Source: Leptospira sanjuanensis
GTDB lineage: Bacteria > Spirochaetota > Leptospiria > Leptospirales > Leptospiraceae
Assembly: GCF_022267325.1 (NCBI RefSeq)
Contig: NZ_JAIZBG010000001.1
Span: 3,282,501 to 3,346,500 of the forward strand
Reading direction: 5' to 3'
Length of the DNA stretch: 64,000 bases
Within the stretch, counting starts at the first letter, position 1, and each line of letters starts with the position of its first letter. Below the pieces are notes generated by a model. It saw only the letters and a program-made list of their open reading frames with translations, was not told where the DNA came from and did not search any database. Made by a program: the position numbers and the translations under genes. Shown one piece after another: positions 10,265-28,366 of the stretch.

Positions 10265-10954
10265 TTATAAATGTTCTATCAATTCGGAAAGCGTTTGAAT
10301 ATCTCCGTCTTTCTTTTTCAAATACGACCTCCAACCGAGCGATTTCGGAACGGCGACGTCGAGATCGTATTTATCTCCGCAATATACGAGGGATTCTCCC
10401 GGAAGTTCCACAAGACGCATCGCTTCCTCAAAAATCTTCGGAGACGGCTTTTCGTAACCGAACTCGGCGCTTACGATTACCGGATTCAAATATTCTAATA
10501 TTCCTTTCGCTTCCAGAAGCGCTTTGAGTCTGTGATCCCAATTCGAAATCACGCCGAGTCCCCAATTCTCATTTTTACAATGATCCTTGAGATCCCAAAA
10601 TCCAGGATCGACGGTCCAAAGCTCCGGGTCCGCAAATCTATGATAGATGATCGGAAAGGCTTTTTCAATCGATACACGATCCGGAATTCTTTCCAAAAAA
10701 TCCTCGAGCAGTTCCTTCCACCAACCCGGCGTCCCTCCCGGATGATGTTGGTATTTGTCGCGATGTTCAGGCGGTGCATTCTCATTCATCCTATGCCAAG
10801 ATTCGGAAAAAGCCTTCCGATAGACTTCTCCCGCATTCTTTTCTTTTTTTAAACCGGCTTCCAAAAGGACTTCAAGATAAGTCTCACCCGCCGATTTTTT
10901 CAGATGAAGAATCGTGTCACCCACGTCCAAGAACAGATATTTATGATAACGCAC
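10265..10954 (-). CDS. HAD-superfamily hydrolase, subfamily IA
   Basis: A 229-residue soluble protein. Motif I FLDVGDT (residues 8-14) has the nucleophile Asp, but the usual second Asp (DxD) is replaced by a Gly-Asp pair. Motif II lies in VISNWDHR, motif III Lys in [11 protein letters not shown], and motif IV in [10 protein letters not shown]. This layout fits the REG-2/HDHD3-like group. Likely a phosphatase of small phosphorylated metabolites; substrate unknown. It is probably transcribed with the TRIC-like gene that follows. Confidence 0.78.
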   Translation of the reverse strand: MRYHKYLFLDVGDTILHLKKSAGETYLEVLLEAGLKKEKNAGEVYRKAFSESWHRMNENAPPEHRDKYQHHPGGTPGWWKELLEDFLERIPDRVSIEKAFPIIYHRFADPELWTVDPGFWDLKDHCKNENWGLGVISNWDHRLKALLEAKGILEYLNPVIVSAEFGYEKPSPKIFEEAMRLVELPGESLVYCGDKYDLDVAVPKSLGWRSYLKKKDGDIQTLSELIEHL

Positions 10955-11058
10955 GGACTTACTTTTATCGACCCCGAAGTTTTTGCATCAAGGTTTCGAT
11001 CGTATTTTCAAATTCAAAAATGACTTGTAAGTCGCGTTCCAAGATTCATGCTCTGGGT

Positions 11059-11751
<693 letters not shown>

Positions 11752-11792
11752 CGAACCGACGGACGCGGATTCGTCCGAGCATTCGGAGATGG

Positions 11793-12083
11793 TGTGGGAA
11801 CTCCTGCGTTTTTCCGATTGTTCGGAAATATGTAGGAACTCCTTCCTATTTTTGAAAACGGAGACGATGTAGGATCTCCTACTCAGACGTTCAGAACTGA
11901 GAACAAAATTTACAGAAGTTCCTTCGTTTTTGTGGGAACTCCCCCATTTCACAAAAAAAATTCGACCCACGGGAGAATTCTCCCCTATTCCTAAATTGAA
12001 TCAAAACCTACGTTTCTTCTTTAATGAGACAGAATCCAGGGACGAAAGTCCCATCGAACGATCCGGTTGTAAGAGTTCCCACA
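11793..12083. repeat. Cluster of TGTRGGAACTCC motifs
   Basis: Copies of a short motif lie at 11793-11808 (TGTGGGAACTCCTGCG), 11831-11842, 11868-11882 (TGTAGGATCTCCTAC, nearly an inverted repeat) and 11931-11946, with a reverse-orientation copy at 12073-12083 (GAGTTCCCACA). No gene is present between 11752 and 12105. The same motif recurs at 36269-37010, 37815-37879, 43452-43466 and 57596-57713, always outside or at the edge of genes. The role is unknown; transcript ends or REP-like elements are possible. Confidence 0.6.
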
Positions 12084-12105
12084 TTCCTGGAACCACAGTA
12101 AATTC

Positions 12106-12153
12106 TTGACCTTTAGTTACAAATTACATATTTTGTTATTTGTAACTAAAGGT
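12106..12153 (+). promoter_or_regulatory. Promoter with 16-bp inverted-repeat operator
   Basis: ACCTTTAGTTACAAAT (12109-12124) and ATTTGTAACTAAAGGT (12138-12153) are perfect inverted repeats with a 13-base spacer. TTGACC (12106-12111) and TATTTT (12129-12134) make a sigma70-type promoter with a 17-base spacer. The left arm overlaps the -35 box and the -10 lies in the spacer, so a bound dimer would block transcription. The TetR gene two positions downstream is the natural candidate repressor. Confidence 0.75.
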
Positions 12154-12171
12154 ATTCCAGGAGAAATTCAA

Positions 12172-13164
12172 ATGATGAAGCAAAGAAAGTTAGGAGCACA
12201 AGGACCGCTCGTTTCCGAAATCGGTCTCGGTTGTATGGGAATGTCGGACTTTTACGGCACAAAGGAGACTCGAGACCGGGGCGAAAGCATTCGCACGATT
12301 CACGCCGCTCTGGATGCGGGGATCAGTCTTCTGAACACGGGGGATTTTTACGGGATCGGGCACAACGAGTTGTTGATTGCGGAGGCATTGAAGTCGGTCT
12401 CGAACCGACCGCTGATCAGCGTAAAGTTCGGGGCGATGAGAACTCCGCAAGGAGGGTTTACGGGTTACGACGCAAGACCCGCCGCGGTCAAAAATTTCGC
12501 CGCGTACTCTCTAACCCGACTTGGAGCGGAAGCGATCGACATCTATCAACCGTCCCGCGTGGATCCGACCATACCGATCGAAGAAACGGTGGGCGCGATC
12601 AAAGAGCTGATCGAGGAAGGAAAAGTGCGTTATCTCGGATTATCGGAGGCTTCTCCCGAAAATATACGACGTGCGCATAAAATTCATCCCGTGACCGCGT
12701 TGGAGATCGAATACTCGTTGGCTACGAGGTTGATCGAAAAGGAAATTCTTTCCACAGCAAGAGAACTCGGAATCGGCATCGTCGCGTACGGAGTTCTGTC
12801 CAGAGGGCTTCTTACCGGAAAAATTTCGGGCCAACTGGAAAACGGAGATTTTAGAAATCATTCCCCTCGCTTTATGGGAAAAAACCTTGAATCCAATCTG
12901 GAGCGGGTCAATCTGCTTCAAGAACTCGCAAAGGAAAAAGGCTGTAGTCCCGCACAACTCGCGATCGCTTGGGTGCTTCATCAAGGAAACGATATCGTTC
13001 CTTTGATCGGTTCCACAAAGACGGGAAGTCTGAAAGAAAACTTAGGAGCGCTGAACGTATCTCTCAATCGCGAAGAATTGAATCGAATCTCGGAAGCGTT
13101 TCCGGACGGTTCCTTCCAAGGAGAAAGATATCCCGCGCTTCAGATGCAGACCGTAGCCAAATGA
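12172..13164 (+). CDS. Aldo/keto reductase (AKR13-like)
   Basis: A 330-residue cytosolic NADPH-dependent oxidoreductase with a TIM-barrel fold. Visible landmarks are GLGCMGMS near residue 20, the catalytic Asp/Tyr in NTGDFYG (about 60-66), Lys in SVKFG, and the cofactor region SRGLLTGK and GSTKTGSLKENLGAL. At the usual catalytic His position the sequence reads YQPSRVD, a substitution also seen in some relatives. ATG 12172 has an AGGAG ribosome site at 12159-12163. It is first in a two-gene operon with a TetR regulator three bases downstream, under the palindromic operator. Probably reduces reactive carbonyls; inducer unknown. Confidence 0.85.
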   Translation: MMKQRKLGAQGPLVSEIGLGCMGMSDFYGTKETRDRGESIRTIHAALDAGISLLNTGDFYGIGHNELLIAEALKSVSNRPLISVKFGAMRTPQGGFTGYDARPAAVKNFAAYSLTRLGAEAIDIYQPSRVDPTIPIEETVGAIKELIEEGKVRYLGLSEASPENIRRAHKIHPVTALEIEYSLATRLIEKEILSTARELGIGIVAYGVLSRGLLTGKISGQLENGDFRNHSPRFMGKNLESNLERVNLLQELAKEKGCSPAQLAIAWVLHQGNDIVPLIGSTKTGSLKENLGALNVSLNREELNRISEAFPDGSFQGERYPALQMQTVAK

Positions 13165-13167
13165 TGT

Positions 13168-13767
13168 ATGCCCAGAACAGGCTTAACGCCGGACGAACTT
13201 TATAACAAGGCGCTCGATTCGACGGAGGAAGAAATCCGACGCAACGGAGTCGAACGTCTCAAGCTGACCGACATTGCAAGAGAGCTCAATGTCAGTCACG
13301 CGGCTCTCTATAAATTTTTTTCGGACAAACAGTCTCTTCTGGACGAGGTTTCCAAACGGTGGTTGGATAGAATCGATCGGGAATTGGAAAGAATTTCGAA
13401 ACAGAATTCTCCGGTCGAAACGATCCTCACCGAATGGTTCACAACCTTACACACGATGAAACGTGAAAAGGTTCTTTCCGATCCGCGCCTTTTCGGCGCG
13501 TTCAACCTCTCCGCCGAAAAAACGAGACCTTTTGTGGTTTCCCACCTCGACCACATGGCAAAGCTGCTTGAAGACTTAGTACAAACGGGAATTTCAAACG
13601 GAACGTTTCATTGTTCGAACGCGAAAGAAGGAGCGAGAATTCTCTTCGAAGGAACCGCGTCTTTTCACCATCCTCGTTTGGTTTTGGAATCGATCGAAGA
13701 GGATCGCAGACAGGCGTTAGACGCTCTTTTGAAAACCTTGATTGCGGGTTTGAAATCGAAATCTTGA
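13168..13767 (+). CDS. TetR family transcriptional regulator
   Basis: A 199-residue protein with an N-terminal helix-turn-helix (LTDIARELNVSHAALYKFFSDK, roughly residues 32-53) and a C-terminal all-helical ligand domain resembling TetR_C members such as YvdT-like proteins. It follows the aldo/keto reductase gene by three bases, so it is translated from the same mRNA. Autoregulation through the inverted repeat at 12109-12153 is the simplest model: repressor released by a toxic small molecule, switching on both genes. Ligand unknown. Confidence 0.88.
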   Translation: MPRTGLTPDELYNKALDSTEEEIRRNGVERLKLTDIARELNVSHAALYKFFSDKQSLLDEVSKRWLDRIDRELERISKQNSPVETILTEWFTTLHTMKREKVLSDPRLFGAFNLSAEKTRPFVVSHLDHMAKLLEDLVQTGISNGTFHCSNAKEGARILFEGTASFHHPRLVLESIEEDRRQALDALLKTLIAGLKSKS

Positions 13768-13898
13768 TCCGTTATTTACACAGACATCCCCGCGACCGAA
13801 AATCCTCGCTCGAACACGAAGCGGAAAAATCCCCGCACTCGATTGACGCCGCAGGATTTTCCGTTTACTCCATTTGAACTTTAGAATATATCACTATT

Positions 13899-15110
<1,212 letters not shown>

Positions 15111-15292
15111 ACAACACTCACTCTTTCTAATAAAACAACCAAATCGATTCTTTTTCTTTTCGATTTCCTCATTTTGAAATTTATTGAGCGATCGAAGTTG
15201 CGCCCCATAGGAAGCAGCTTGCCGAGTTCAGAATACGAGATTTGAATCGCTTTTTTTCGGATCTTCTGCGAAACTTCAGAAAGGCCTTTTCG

Positions 15293-15772
15293 ATGAACCG
15301 TACATTCGTTCTTCATTCTTTATTGATTTTCTTTTTATGCGTCGCTGTTCCGAACCTGGGTTGTCTCGTTCGAGTGGATTGGGACGCAAACGAGAAGAAT
15401 GTCAAAAAATCCCCTTCTCCCGATGCGTTTCCGACGGCGGAGGACGCAAACCTTACGCAGGCGGAACGAGCGAAGCTGATAAGGGAAGGAAAGCTGACGC
15501 CTCTTTCTCCGGACGGCCTCTCATTGATTCACGGCCGAGATTCCGGTTTTTCCTACGAACACGCCTGCACGCAACTTCTTGCAAAGTGCCAGGGGAATTG
15601 TATGGAGGAATGGTATCCGTTCACGTCCATTTTCTTGCCGATCATCGGTTACAGAAGCGCGAAACAAAGACAATGTATGGACCGATGCAATCAATTCTGC
15701 AAACTTCCGAGTAGAATTCTTTCGGGAGAAACAAGCACAACTCCGACGACTCCCGGCCCTCAAAGTCAGTGA
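15293..15772 (+). CDS. Small Cys-rich exported protein of unknown function
   Basis: I do not recognise this family. ATG 15293 has AAAGG about 9 bases upstream and gives 159 residues; an upstream in-frame ATG at 15242 lacks this. The N-terminus is a signal peptide ([18 protein letters not shown]) whose last Cys could be lipidated under the loose spirochaetal lipobox. The mature part has at least six further cysteines in [14 protein letters not shown] and CMDRCNQFC, suggesting disulfides or a metal site, and ends in a low-complexity Thr/Pro tail. Confidence 0.65.
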   Translation: MNRTFVLHSLLIFFLCVAVPNLGCLVRVDWDANEKNVKKSPSPDAFPTAEDANLTQAERAKLIREGKLTPLSPDGLSLIHGRDSGFSYEHACTQLLAKCQGNCMEEWYPFTSIFLPIIGYRSAKQRQCMDRCNQFCKLPSRILSGETSTTPTTPGPQSQ

Positions 15773-15951
15773 GGTCCAATCAAAAATCCTAATATACCTT
15801 TCACCCTCTTAAAACCCTAAAAAAACGACGTTTTTTATACCGTTCCAATTTTAATTCCGAAGAGATTCTTATAATTATCATTTCAGTTTAACGGTTAAAA
15901 ATTTCTTGCCATTTCCGACAAATCGCCGATGATTTCCTACCTGGAGAAAAC

Positions 15952-16284
15952 ATGGCCGACTCAAAAGAAATCGTCGTATTTACAACGCTAAGCGATCGGG
16001 ATCTCGCGGAGATTCAGATTTCAGAAATGCTTCAGGAAGGGATCATCATATCGGGAACGATTTTTCCCGAAGTTACGTTGATGTATCAGTGGGACGGAAA
16101 GATCGCGATGGATACGGAAAACAAGATCATGATTAAGGCGAGATCGGATCAATATCCTAAAATCGAAGAATTCATCATGAAACATCACCCATACCTCGCT
16201 CCGGAAATCATCCGTCTCGACGTAAGTTTCGGAAGCGAGAACTATCGTAAATTCATTAAAACGAAGATCGATAAGGCGGGTTGA
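15952..16284 (+). CDS. cutA: CutA divalent-cation tolerance family protein
   Basis: A 110-residue protein of typical CutA1 length, with a ferredoxin-like fold pattern: VVFTTLSDRDLAEIQISEML at the start, YQWDGKI in the middle and HPYLAPEIIRLDV near the end, matching the usual HPYxxPEI signature. CutA forms very stable trimers. Its link to copper tolerance is debated. GGAGA precedes the ATG by a few bases. The gene is convergent with the rhomboid gene. Confidence 0.9.
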   Translation: MADSKEIVVFTTLSDRDLAEIQISEMLQEGIIISGTIFPEVTLMYQWDGKIAMDTENKIMIKARSDQYPKIEEFIMKHHPYLAPEIIRLDVSFGSENYRKFIKTKIDKAG

Positions 16285-16291
16285 TCGGCTC

Positions 16292-16894
<603 letters not shown>

Positions 16895-16910
16895 GATAAA
16901 TTCCTTTGTG

Positions 16911-18911
<2,001 letters not shown>

Positions 18912-18913
18912 AA

Positions 18914-19582
18914 CTACGAAAGTTTTTTCTTGGCGTTGAACTGAGCCTGTTTTCTATCTTCGAGAATTTCCAGATCGAGTTCGTCGAAGAGTTTCTGCAT
19001 CACCATCATGCCGCGCATGAGAGTCGCGGTGGAGGAGAATTTTCCCCGTTCGATGTCCTGTTCCAGATTCAATTCTTTGAGGTTATTTATGATTTTGATG
19101 AAGAGCGTTTTATCCCGGTCGATGGAATATTCCACTTCGACCTCGGTTCCGTCCCCGTATTTTACCGCGTTTTCCACCGCTTCCAACGCGCCGATGCAAA
19201 GATCGATGACGATGTCCTCGGGAGTTCCCTGAGTTTTTAAAAAGAATTCGAGACGACTTCGGACGTATTGCATCGGCTGAAACGCGATCTTGCCGAGTAG
19301 AACATAACTGTCCTTAGACGGGAATTTTTTTCCCTGGATTTGATCGGGATGAATGTGAAATTCCTTCGCGTTGAACTTGCTGCGTTTCACGGTTCCCGAA
19401 TCTACGAAACCTTCTAGGATTTCGGAGACGACCGAATTTTCGATATCGGGTTCGTCCTTGAATTTGCGGAGAGTTTCCATCCGAATCCACGCGAAAAAAT
19501 CGTTCACGGAGCCGGTCAACCCCTGAGAAAGCATCGACTGAATCTGCTTTTCGATTTCTTCTCGAGAAAGATGGAAGCTCAT
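18914..19582 (-). CDS. HATPase domain protein, RsbW/anti-sigma kinase-like
   Basis: A 222-residue protein. The C-terminal half has an ATP-binding fold like RsbW/Spo[22 protein letters not shown] carries the N-box Glu and Asn, and a compressed glycine-rich region follows ([13 protein letters not shown]). The N-terminal 100 residues are unlike known domains, with a possible PilZ-like or regulatory role. The family phosphorylates STAS antagonists in partner-switching circuits. A STAS protein is encoded at 42955 and PP2C phosphatases at 45667 and 47408, but direct pairing is only inferred. Position between trmL and uvrB suggests shared transcription rather than shared function. Confidence 0.7.
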   Translation of the reverse strand: MSFHLSREEIEKQIQSMLSQGLTGSVNDFFAWIRMETLRKFKDEPDIENSVVSEILEGFVDSGTVKRSKFNAKEFHIHPDQIQGKKFPSKDSYVLLGKIAFQPMQYVRSRLEFFLKTQGTPEDIVIDLCIGALEAVENAVKYGDGTEVEVEYSIDRDKTLFIKIINNLKELNLEQDIERGKFSSTATLMRGMMVMQKLFDELDLEILEDRKQAQFNAKKKLS

Positions 19583-19601
19583 ACTTTATCCATTGGAGTG
19601 T

Positions 19602-20089
<488 letters not shown>

Positions 20090-20093
20090 CGGA

Positions 20094-23346
<3,253 letters not shown>

Positions 23347-24132
23347 ATGCGACAACTTCCCCTTTCCGTTTGTATCATAACACTCAACGAAGAAGACAAT
23401 TTAGAACGTTGTCTAAAACCTCTTGATTTCGTTTCGGAAATCATCGTTGTCGATTCCGGTTCCAAAGACAAAACCGTAGAGATCGCCAAAAAGTATAAGG
23501 CAAAAGTCCACAAAAAGAAATTCGACGATTACGTATCGCAAAAGAACTTCGCGTTATCCTTGGTCAAAAACGAATGGGTTTTAACGCTCGACGCGGACGA
23601 GGAAGTTTCACCCGATCTCAAGGAAGAAATTCTTAGTTTATTCGCGAACGGCCTTCCGAGCGGGGACGGTTATTCGACTCCCCGATTGACTTGGTATTTG
23701 GGAAAATGGATTCGTCACGGCGGATGGTATCCGAATCGACGCATCCGCTTGTTTCAAAAATCCAAGGGCAAATTCGGAGGCGGTCTCGTGCACGAGACCG
23801 TTCAAGTTTCCGGAATATGCAAAAAACTGAATTCTCCCGTATATCATTATTCGTATAGGAATATCGGGGATCATATCCGTTATATCAATTCGTATTCCGA
23901 GTTAGGCGCCCAGGAAAAATTCCGCGCGGGGAAAACGAGCGGCCTGTTTCACGCCTTTATGGAAGGGTTTTACAAGGCGTTCTGGATGTATGTGATCCGG
24001 TTCGGATTTTTGGACGGAAAGCAGGGTTTCGTTCTGGCACTCTTCGGATTCTATTATAATTTCTTAAAGTATATCAAGTTGTACGAGTTGAGTCTGAAAA
24101 ATGAAAAACGCCTCGACTCAACCAAAAATTAA
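23347..24132 (+). CDS. Family 2 glycosyltransferase, LPS core type
   Basis: A 261-residue protein. SVCIITLNEEDNLERCLKPL starts the GT-A fold, VDSGSKDKT and LDADEEVSPDL give the nucleotide- and metal-binding positions, and a C-terminal amphipathic region (FGFLDGKQGFVLALFGFYYNFLKY) suggests membrane association. The pattern matches WaaE/KdtX-like beta-glucosyltransferases of lipopolysaccharide core synthesis. It begins directly after the HATPase stop codon, so the two are co-transcribed. Acceptor not certain. Confidence 0.82.
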   Translation: MRQLPLSVCIITLNEEDNLERCLKPLDFVSEIIVVDSGSKDKTVEIAKKYKAKVHKKKFDDYVSQKNFALSLVKNEWVLTLDADEEVSPDLKEEILSLFANGLPSGDGYSTPRLTWYLGKWIRHGGWYPNRRIRLFQKSKGKFGGGLVHETVQVSGICKKLNSPVYHYSYRNIGDHIRYINSYSELGAQEKFRAGKTSGLFHAFMEGFYKAFWMYVIRFGFLDGKQGFVLALFGFYYNFLKYIKLYELSLKNEKRLDSTKN

Positions 24133-24192
24133 ACTCGGCAACGATCAGGCGAAAACAAGCTTCAAATCAAAACCGCAATTCAGGACAAACCG

Positions 24193-25455
24193 ATGTATTC
24201 GAAATCAATCGCAACGACGTTAATCGCCCTTATAATGACGTCCCTTCCCTTGTTTTCCCAAAACGAAGAAAAGTGCGTTTCGGGGGATTGTAAAAACGGC
24301 AAAGGAGTCTTAATCGATAAGGAAGGCGACAAGATCAAAGGTTCGTTTGTAAACGGGAAGCTTGAAGGCTTTGGTGAAATCGAATTTAAAAACGGCGCAA
24401 AATTTTTCGGAGTTTTTAAGAACGGCGAAAAAAACGGAAAAGGAAAGTTAATTCTTCCGGAAGATAAAATCGAATACGATGGGGAATGGATCGCAAACGG
24501 AGTTTGTATCACCGGCGATTGCCTCAACGGCTCGGGCACGTTGAGAAAATTCTATCCGAACCTGAACGAAACCTGCGACTTTTCAGGAACCTTTTTATCC
24601 GGTAAAATCAACGGGAAGGGAAAATACCTCTGCACGGACAAGGAAGCCTATGATGGAGATATGAAGGATTCCAAACCGCACGGAACCGGGATTATATCTT
24701 ATTCGGACGGTAAAAAATACGAAGGAGAATTTCAAAATTCCGAATATGAAGGAAAGGGAATATTTACTTGGAAAGCGGAAGATACGGAATGCGTTTTTCA
24801 GGGCACCTTCAAGAAGAACAAAAGATACGGCAAGGGTTTTTATACCTGTAAGGACGGAGAAAAATTCGAAGGTCTGTATGCGGACGATTTGCCTAACGGA
24901 AAAGGAAAACTCACCGATCCGGACGGAAGCAAATACGAAGGAGATTTTAAAGACGGGCGTCCTCACGGAAAAGGTACACGTTATGATTCTTCGGGAACCG
25001 TCACAGAAACCGGAATATTCAAAAATGGTTATAGACATTTCAAAGTCCCTACGTTCGATTTCATAGAGAAAACATGGGCCAAGCCGGAAAAATGGTTCGG
25101 AGGAAGTTTAGAAAAGACTCAAGTGCTCTTTATGGAGTATCTTGCAAATCCCGATCTCTCCACGTTTCAAATCGCGGACGAAGGTCCAGAACTTTCCGAT
25201 CTAAATCCAAATAAGACGTACGTTGAAGCGCGCGTAAGCGGGTTTTACGGAACGATCATCCTTTGCATCGATAAAAAATACGAATCGGCAATGGACAAGT
25301 TTCTTACAAAACCTTTGGTGATCATCGAGTTTGACGGAAGAATCGTGGGCTATTATGATGATTCGGACAAGCTACTGAATAAAAAATTGATCGTGGACGT
25401 TGAAAACGTCTCAAGAATGGGATATCTTGAAATTCCGGTGAAGAAGAAAGACTGA
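24193..25455 (+). CDS. Exported MORN-repeat protein
   Basis: A 420-residue protein with a signal peptide (about residues 1-22) followed by about eight MORN repeats of the form GxFxxGxxxGxGxxxxxDGxxYEG across residues 30-275. The C-terminal 130 residues contain no repeat and no domain I recognise. MORN repeats bind lipids or proteins, and in spirochaetes such proteins are usually periplasmic or surface-associated. Several Cys pairs occur at repeat edges (CVSGDC, CITGDC). Monocistronic, convergent with the next gene. Confidence 0.8.
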   Translation: MYSKSIATTLIALIMTSLPLFSQNEEKCVSGDCKNGKGVLIDKEGDKIKGSFVNGKLEGFGEIEFKNGAKFFGVFKNGEKNGKGKLILPEDKIEYDGEWIANGVCITGDCLNGSGTLRKFYPNLNETCDFSGTFLSGKINGKGKYLCTDKEAYDGDMKDSKPHGTGIISYSDGKKYEGEFQNSEYEGKGIFTWKAEDTECVFQGTFKKNKRYGKGFYTCKDGEKFEGLYADDLPNGKGKLTDPDGSKYEGDFKDGRPHGKGTRYDSSGTVTETGIFKNGYRHFKVPTFDFIEKTWAKPEKWFGGSLEKTQVLFMEYLANPDLSTFQIADEGPELSDLNPNKTYVEARVSGFYGTIILCIDKKYESAMDKFLTKPLVIIEFDGRIVGYYDDSDKLLNKKLIVDVENVSRMGYLEIPVKKKD

Positions 25456-25496
25456 TATGATTCCGCGTTAAACGCGACTCGATCTAATTTCCAAAG

Positions 25497-25523
25497 AGAA
25501 GGGATAAACGACCGTAATCGAAT

Positions 25524-25535
<12 letters not shown>
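25497..25535. terminator. Bidirectional terminator candidate
   Basis: AGAAGGGAT (25497-25505) and ATCCCTTCT (25527-25535) form a perfect 9-bp stem with a 21-base loop between two convergent genes. T-rich sequence follows on the right. The stem overlaps the stop codon region of the minus-strand gene. The long loop lowers confidence. Confidence 0.45.
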
Positions 25536-25967
<432 letters not shown>

Positions 25968-26121
25968 TTTACGACTCGTTCTAAAACTTGCTTCTTTTGG
26001 AGCAAAAAAGTCTAAAGCTCCGAGCCGACCCGCTCTCTTTTATAAGAAACGAATCGAAGAGATAAAAGTTTCCGAGACCTCAAACGGAAAAAGCGCAACT
26101 CCAAAAAAGAGAAAACCAAGT

Positions 26122-26994
26122 TTGAACCAGAAAACAAATCAGCACACTAAGACTTTTGGTATAGTCGGATTTCCGCTTTCACACTCACTTTCACCGCTCA
26201 TTCACAATTCAATTTATAGGGACAGGGGGATCGATGCTTCCTATCTCGTTTTTGAAACGCCCGAACTGAATTCGCAAACGATCCGAAACTTTAGGGATTC
26301 CGGAGTTCTCGGGCTGTCCGTTACCATTCCCCACAAGGAAAAAGCCTTCGCTCTCGCGGACAAAGCCGACGACGCTTCGGCGATCATGAAAGCCTCGAAT
26401 ACGCTTCTCATCGGACCGGACTCGATTAACGCGTATAATACGGACGGAGAAGGCGCGTATCGATCCATTTTAGAATGGGCGCCGGAATCCATACGGAAAG
26501 GAAAAACCGTCATACTTGGAAGCGGCGGAAGCGCGCGCGGAATCGCATACAGCCTCGCGGCTTCCGGAAAAATCAGCGACTTGATTCTCTGTTCGAGAAA
26601 CGAAACGACCGGAAACGAAATCTGTGCGTTGATCGCGGAACACACAAACGTAAAAACCGAATACGTCTCGCCCGACGCGATATTAAACCGAAGCGAGGAA
26701 ATCTCGTTAGTCGTTCATACTACCCCGCTCGGAATGAAAGGACAATCGCCCGGTCCTTTTTTACCCGGAGAATTTTTCACATCTTCCATGACTCTTTTTG
26801 ACATCGTCTATAATCCGCTCGAAACGCCGCTCGTAACGACCGCAAAAAAAAACGGAGCTAAGATTATTCCCGGCTCCGAAATGTTATTGTATCAAGCGAT
26901 GAAGCAGTTCGAACTTTTTACGGGAATATCACCTAACGCGGAAGATGTGATTAAAACGAGAGAACGTTTGTCTCGCGCACTCGCAAATCGATGA
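26122..26994 (+). CDS. aroE: Shikimate dehydrogenase
   Basis: A 290-residue enzyme that reduces 3-dehydroshikimate with NADPH in aromatic amino acid synthesis. Shikimate-binding SHSLSP is near residue 20, the catalytic Lys is in SVTIPHKE, the Asp in NTDGEG, and the NADP loop GSGGSARG is near 135. The frame is open far upstream, but family length and content favour TTG 26122 ([16 protein letters not shown]) as start; a ribosome site is weak. It overlaps folC by four bases (ATGA). Confidence 0.9.
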   Translation: MNQKTNQHTKTFGIVGFPLSHSLSPLIHNSIYRDRGIDASYLVFETPELNSQTIRNFRDSGVLGLSVTIPHKEKAFALADKADDASAIMKASNTLLIGPDSINAYNTDGEGAYRSILEWAPESIRKGKTVILGSGGSARGIAYSLAASGKISDLILCSRNETTGNEICALIAEHTNVKTEYVSPDAILNRSEEISLVVHTTPLGMKGQSPGPFLPGEFFTSSMTLFDIVYNPLETPLVTTAKKNGAKIIPGSEMLLYQAMKQFELFTGISPNAEDVIKTRERLSRALANR

Positions 26995-28361
26995 ACTCAA
27001 CGTCGCATTCCGGTTTTTTCGAATTCATCGAAGGACTTTCCAACTTGGAAAAGACGAGAAATTTCAACGTTTTTACGGGTTATTCCCTCGAACCCTTCGC
27101 AAACGTTCTTTCAAAATACGGTTTCGATCGAAGAAACGCTTCCACCCTTTGCAGAATTTCCGTAGTGGGAACGAACGCTAAAGGTTCGATCACGCATTTT
27201 TTGGGAGAATTTTTCAGGCTTTCCGGATTCAAAACGGGACTCTATACTTCTCCGCATCTTATCTCTCCCTTGGAAAGAATCCGAATCGGATCGCAAAACG
27301 AAAACTTCCGCGAAGTCGAAGAGCGGGAACTCGACAAAATGTTAAGCGAATGGAAAACCGAAGGCGCCGAATCCGATCTAAAAACCTTTTCCTTTTTTGA
27401 ACTCTTTACCCTTGCCTCCTTTTTCTTTTTCGAAAAAGAATCAGTCGAAATTCAAATTTACGAAGCGGGACTCGGAGGAAGACTCGACGCGACCAAACTC
27501 TGCAACCCGGATGTCGTAGTTTTGGGAAGCATCGGATTCGATCATAAAGAAATTTTAGGAAACACAAAACTACAAATCCTACAGGAGAAGCTCGGGATCT
27601 GCGGCTCCGATACGAAATCTCTTTTTGCGATCGAACCAAAAGAACCGGAACTCGACGAAAAAATCCGGGAGTTCTGTTCGCAAAACGGGATCGAATGTTT
27701 TATTTTTTCGCAGACCCCGGTCGAAGGGGACTATCTTTCCCGAAACAAAAACTTCAGTTATCAAGTATTTCAGAATATTCTAAACTTAGAATTATTTAGG
27801 GAAATAGACGAAGGGAACAAATACGAAATCGATCTCGCAAACAAGCGTAAAACGGAACTGGAATTTCACCCGGACTTTCCGATCAAACTCGAAAACAGAT
27901 TTATAAAACGTCCGTTTTCTTATTACGAAGGTCGAATATCGTTTCCACCCGGAAGATTGGCCGTTCTTCGAGATTCCCCTCTACTCGTGTTTGATCCGGC
28001 TCATAACCCTGACGCGTTTTTCGAAACATTACGAAGTCTGAAAGCCGCCTATCCGAAATCGCGATTTCAAGTGCTCGCGGGAATCTTAAAGGACAAAGAC
28101 GGAAACGGAATCGTGGAAATTCTCCGAACGGCAAAAGCCCAATCCGACATTACGGACTTTCGGATTCTCGCAGAAGCCGAATTTTCTATTCCGGCGAATT
28201 GTTTGCCCGAAGAGACGTTGAATCGATCGCAGTTTCAAGAAAGAATTCTTTCCGCTACTCGGACGCAGGAACCGATTTTGGTTTTGGGAAGTTTTCGATT
28301 GTTTCCGATCGTGAAAGAACTGCTCGATAAAAACAAAACGGATCGAGAAGGAAAAGGCTGA
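26991..28361 (+). CDS. folC: Folylpolyglutamate synthase / dihydrofolate synthase
   Basis: A 456-residue Mur-ligase-like ATPase that joins glutamate to folates. Landmarks are the P-loop GTNAKGS near residue 58 (the family norm is GTNGKGS, so one Gly is Ala), [13 protein letters not shown], an [13 protein letters not shown] motif, GFDHKEILG with the metal ligand region, and VFDPAHNP. The start overlaps the aroE stop, giving an aroE-folC pair that links shikimate and folate supply. It converges with the PEGA-protein gene, six bases away. Confidence 0.9.
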   Translation: MNSTSHSGFFEFIEGLSNLEKTRNFNVFTGYSLEPFANVLSKYGFDRRNASTLCRISVVGTNAKGSITHFLGEFFRLSGFKTGLYTSPHLISPLERIRIGSQNENFREVEERELDKMLSEWKTEGAESDLKTFSFFELFTLASFFFFEKESVEIQIYEAGLGGRLDATKLCNPDVVVLGSIGFDHKEILGNTKLQILQEKLGICGSDTKSLFAIEPKEPELDEKIREFCSQNGIECFIFSQTPVEGDYLSRNKNFSYQVFQNILNLELFREIDEGNKYEIDLANKRKTELEFHPDFPIKLENRFIKRPFSYYEGRISFPPGRLAVLRDSPLLVFDPAHNPDAFFETLRSLKAAYPKSRFQVLAGILKDKDGNGIVEILRTAKAQSDITDFRILAEAEFSIPANCLPEETLNRSQFQERILSATRTQEPILVLGSFRLFPIVKELLDKNKTDREGKG

Positions 28362-28366
28362 TTCTT

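Noticed and set aside
10774..11058. Upstream extension of the DJ-1/PfpI gene
   Set aside because: It overlaps the HAD gene antisense and lacks family content.
11793..12083. CRISPR array
   Set aside because: Repeats are short, vary in orientation and spacing, and there are no cas genes.
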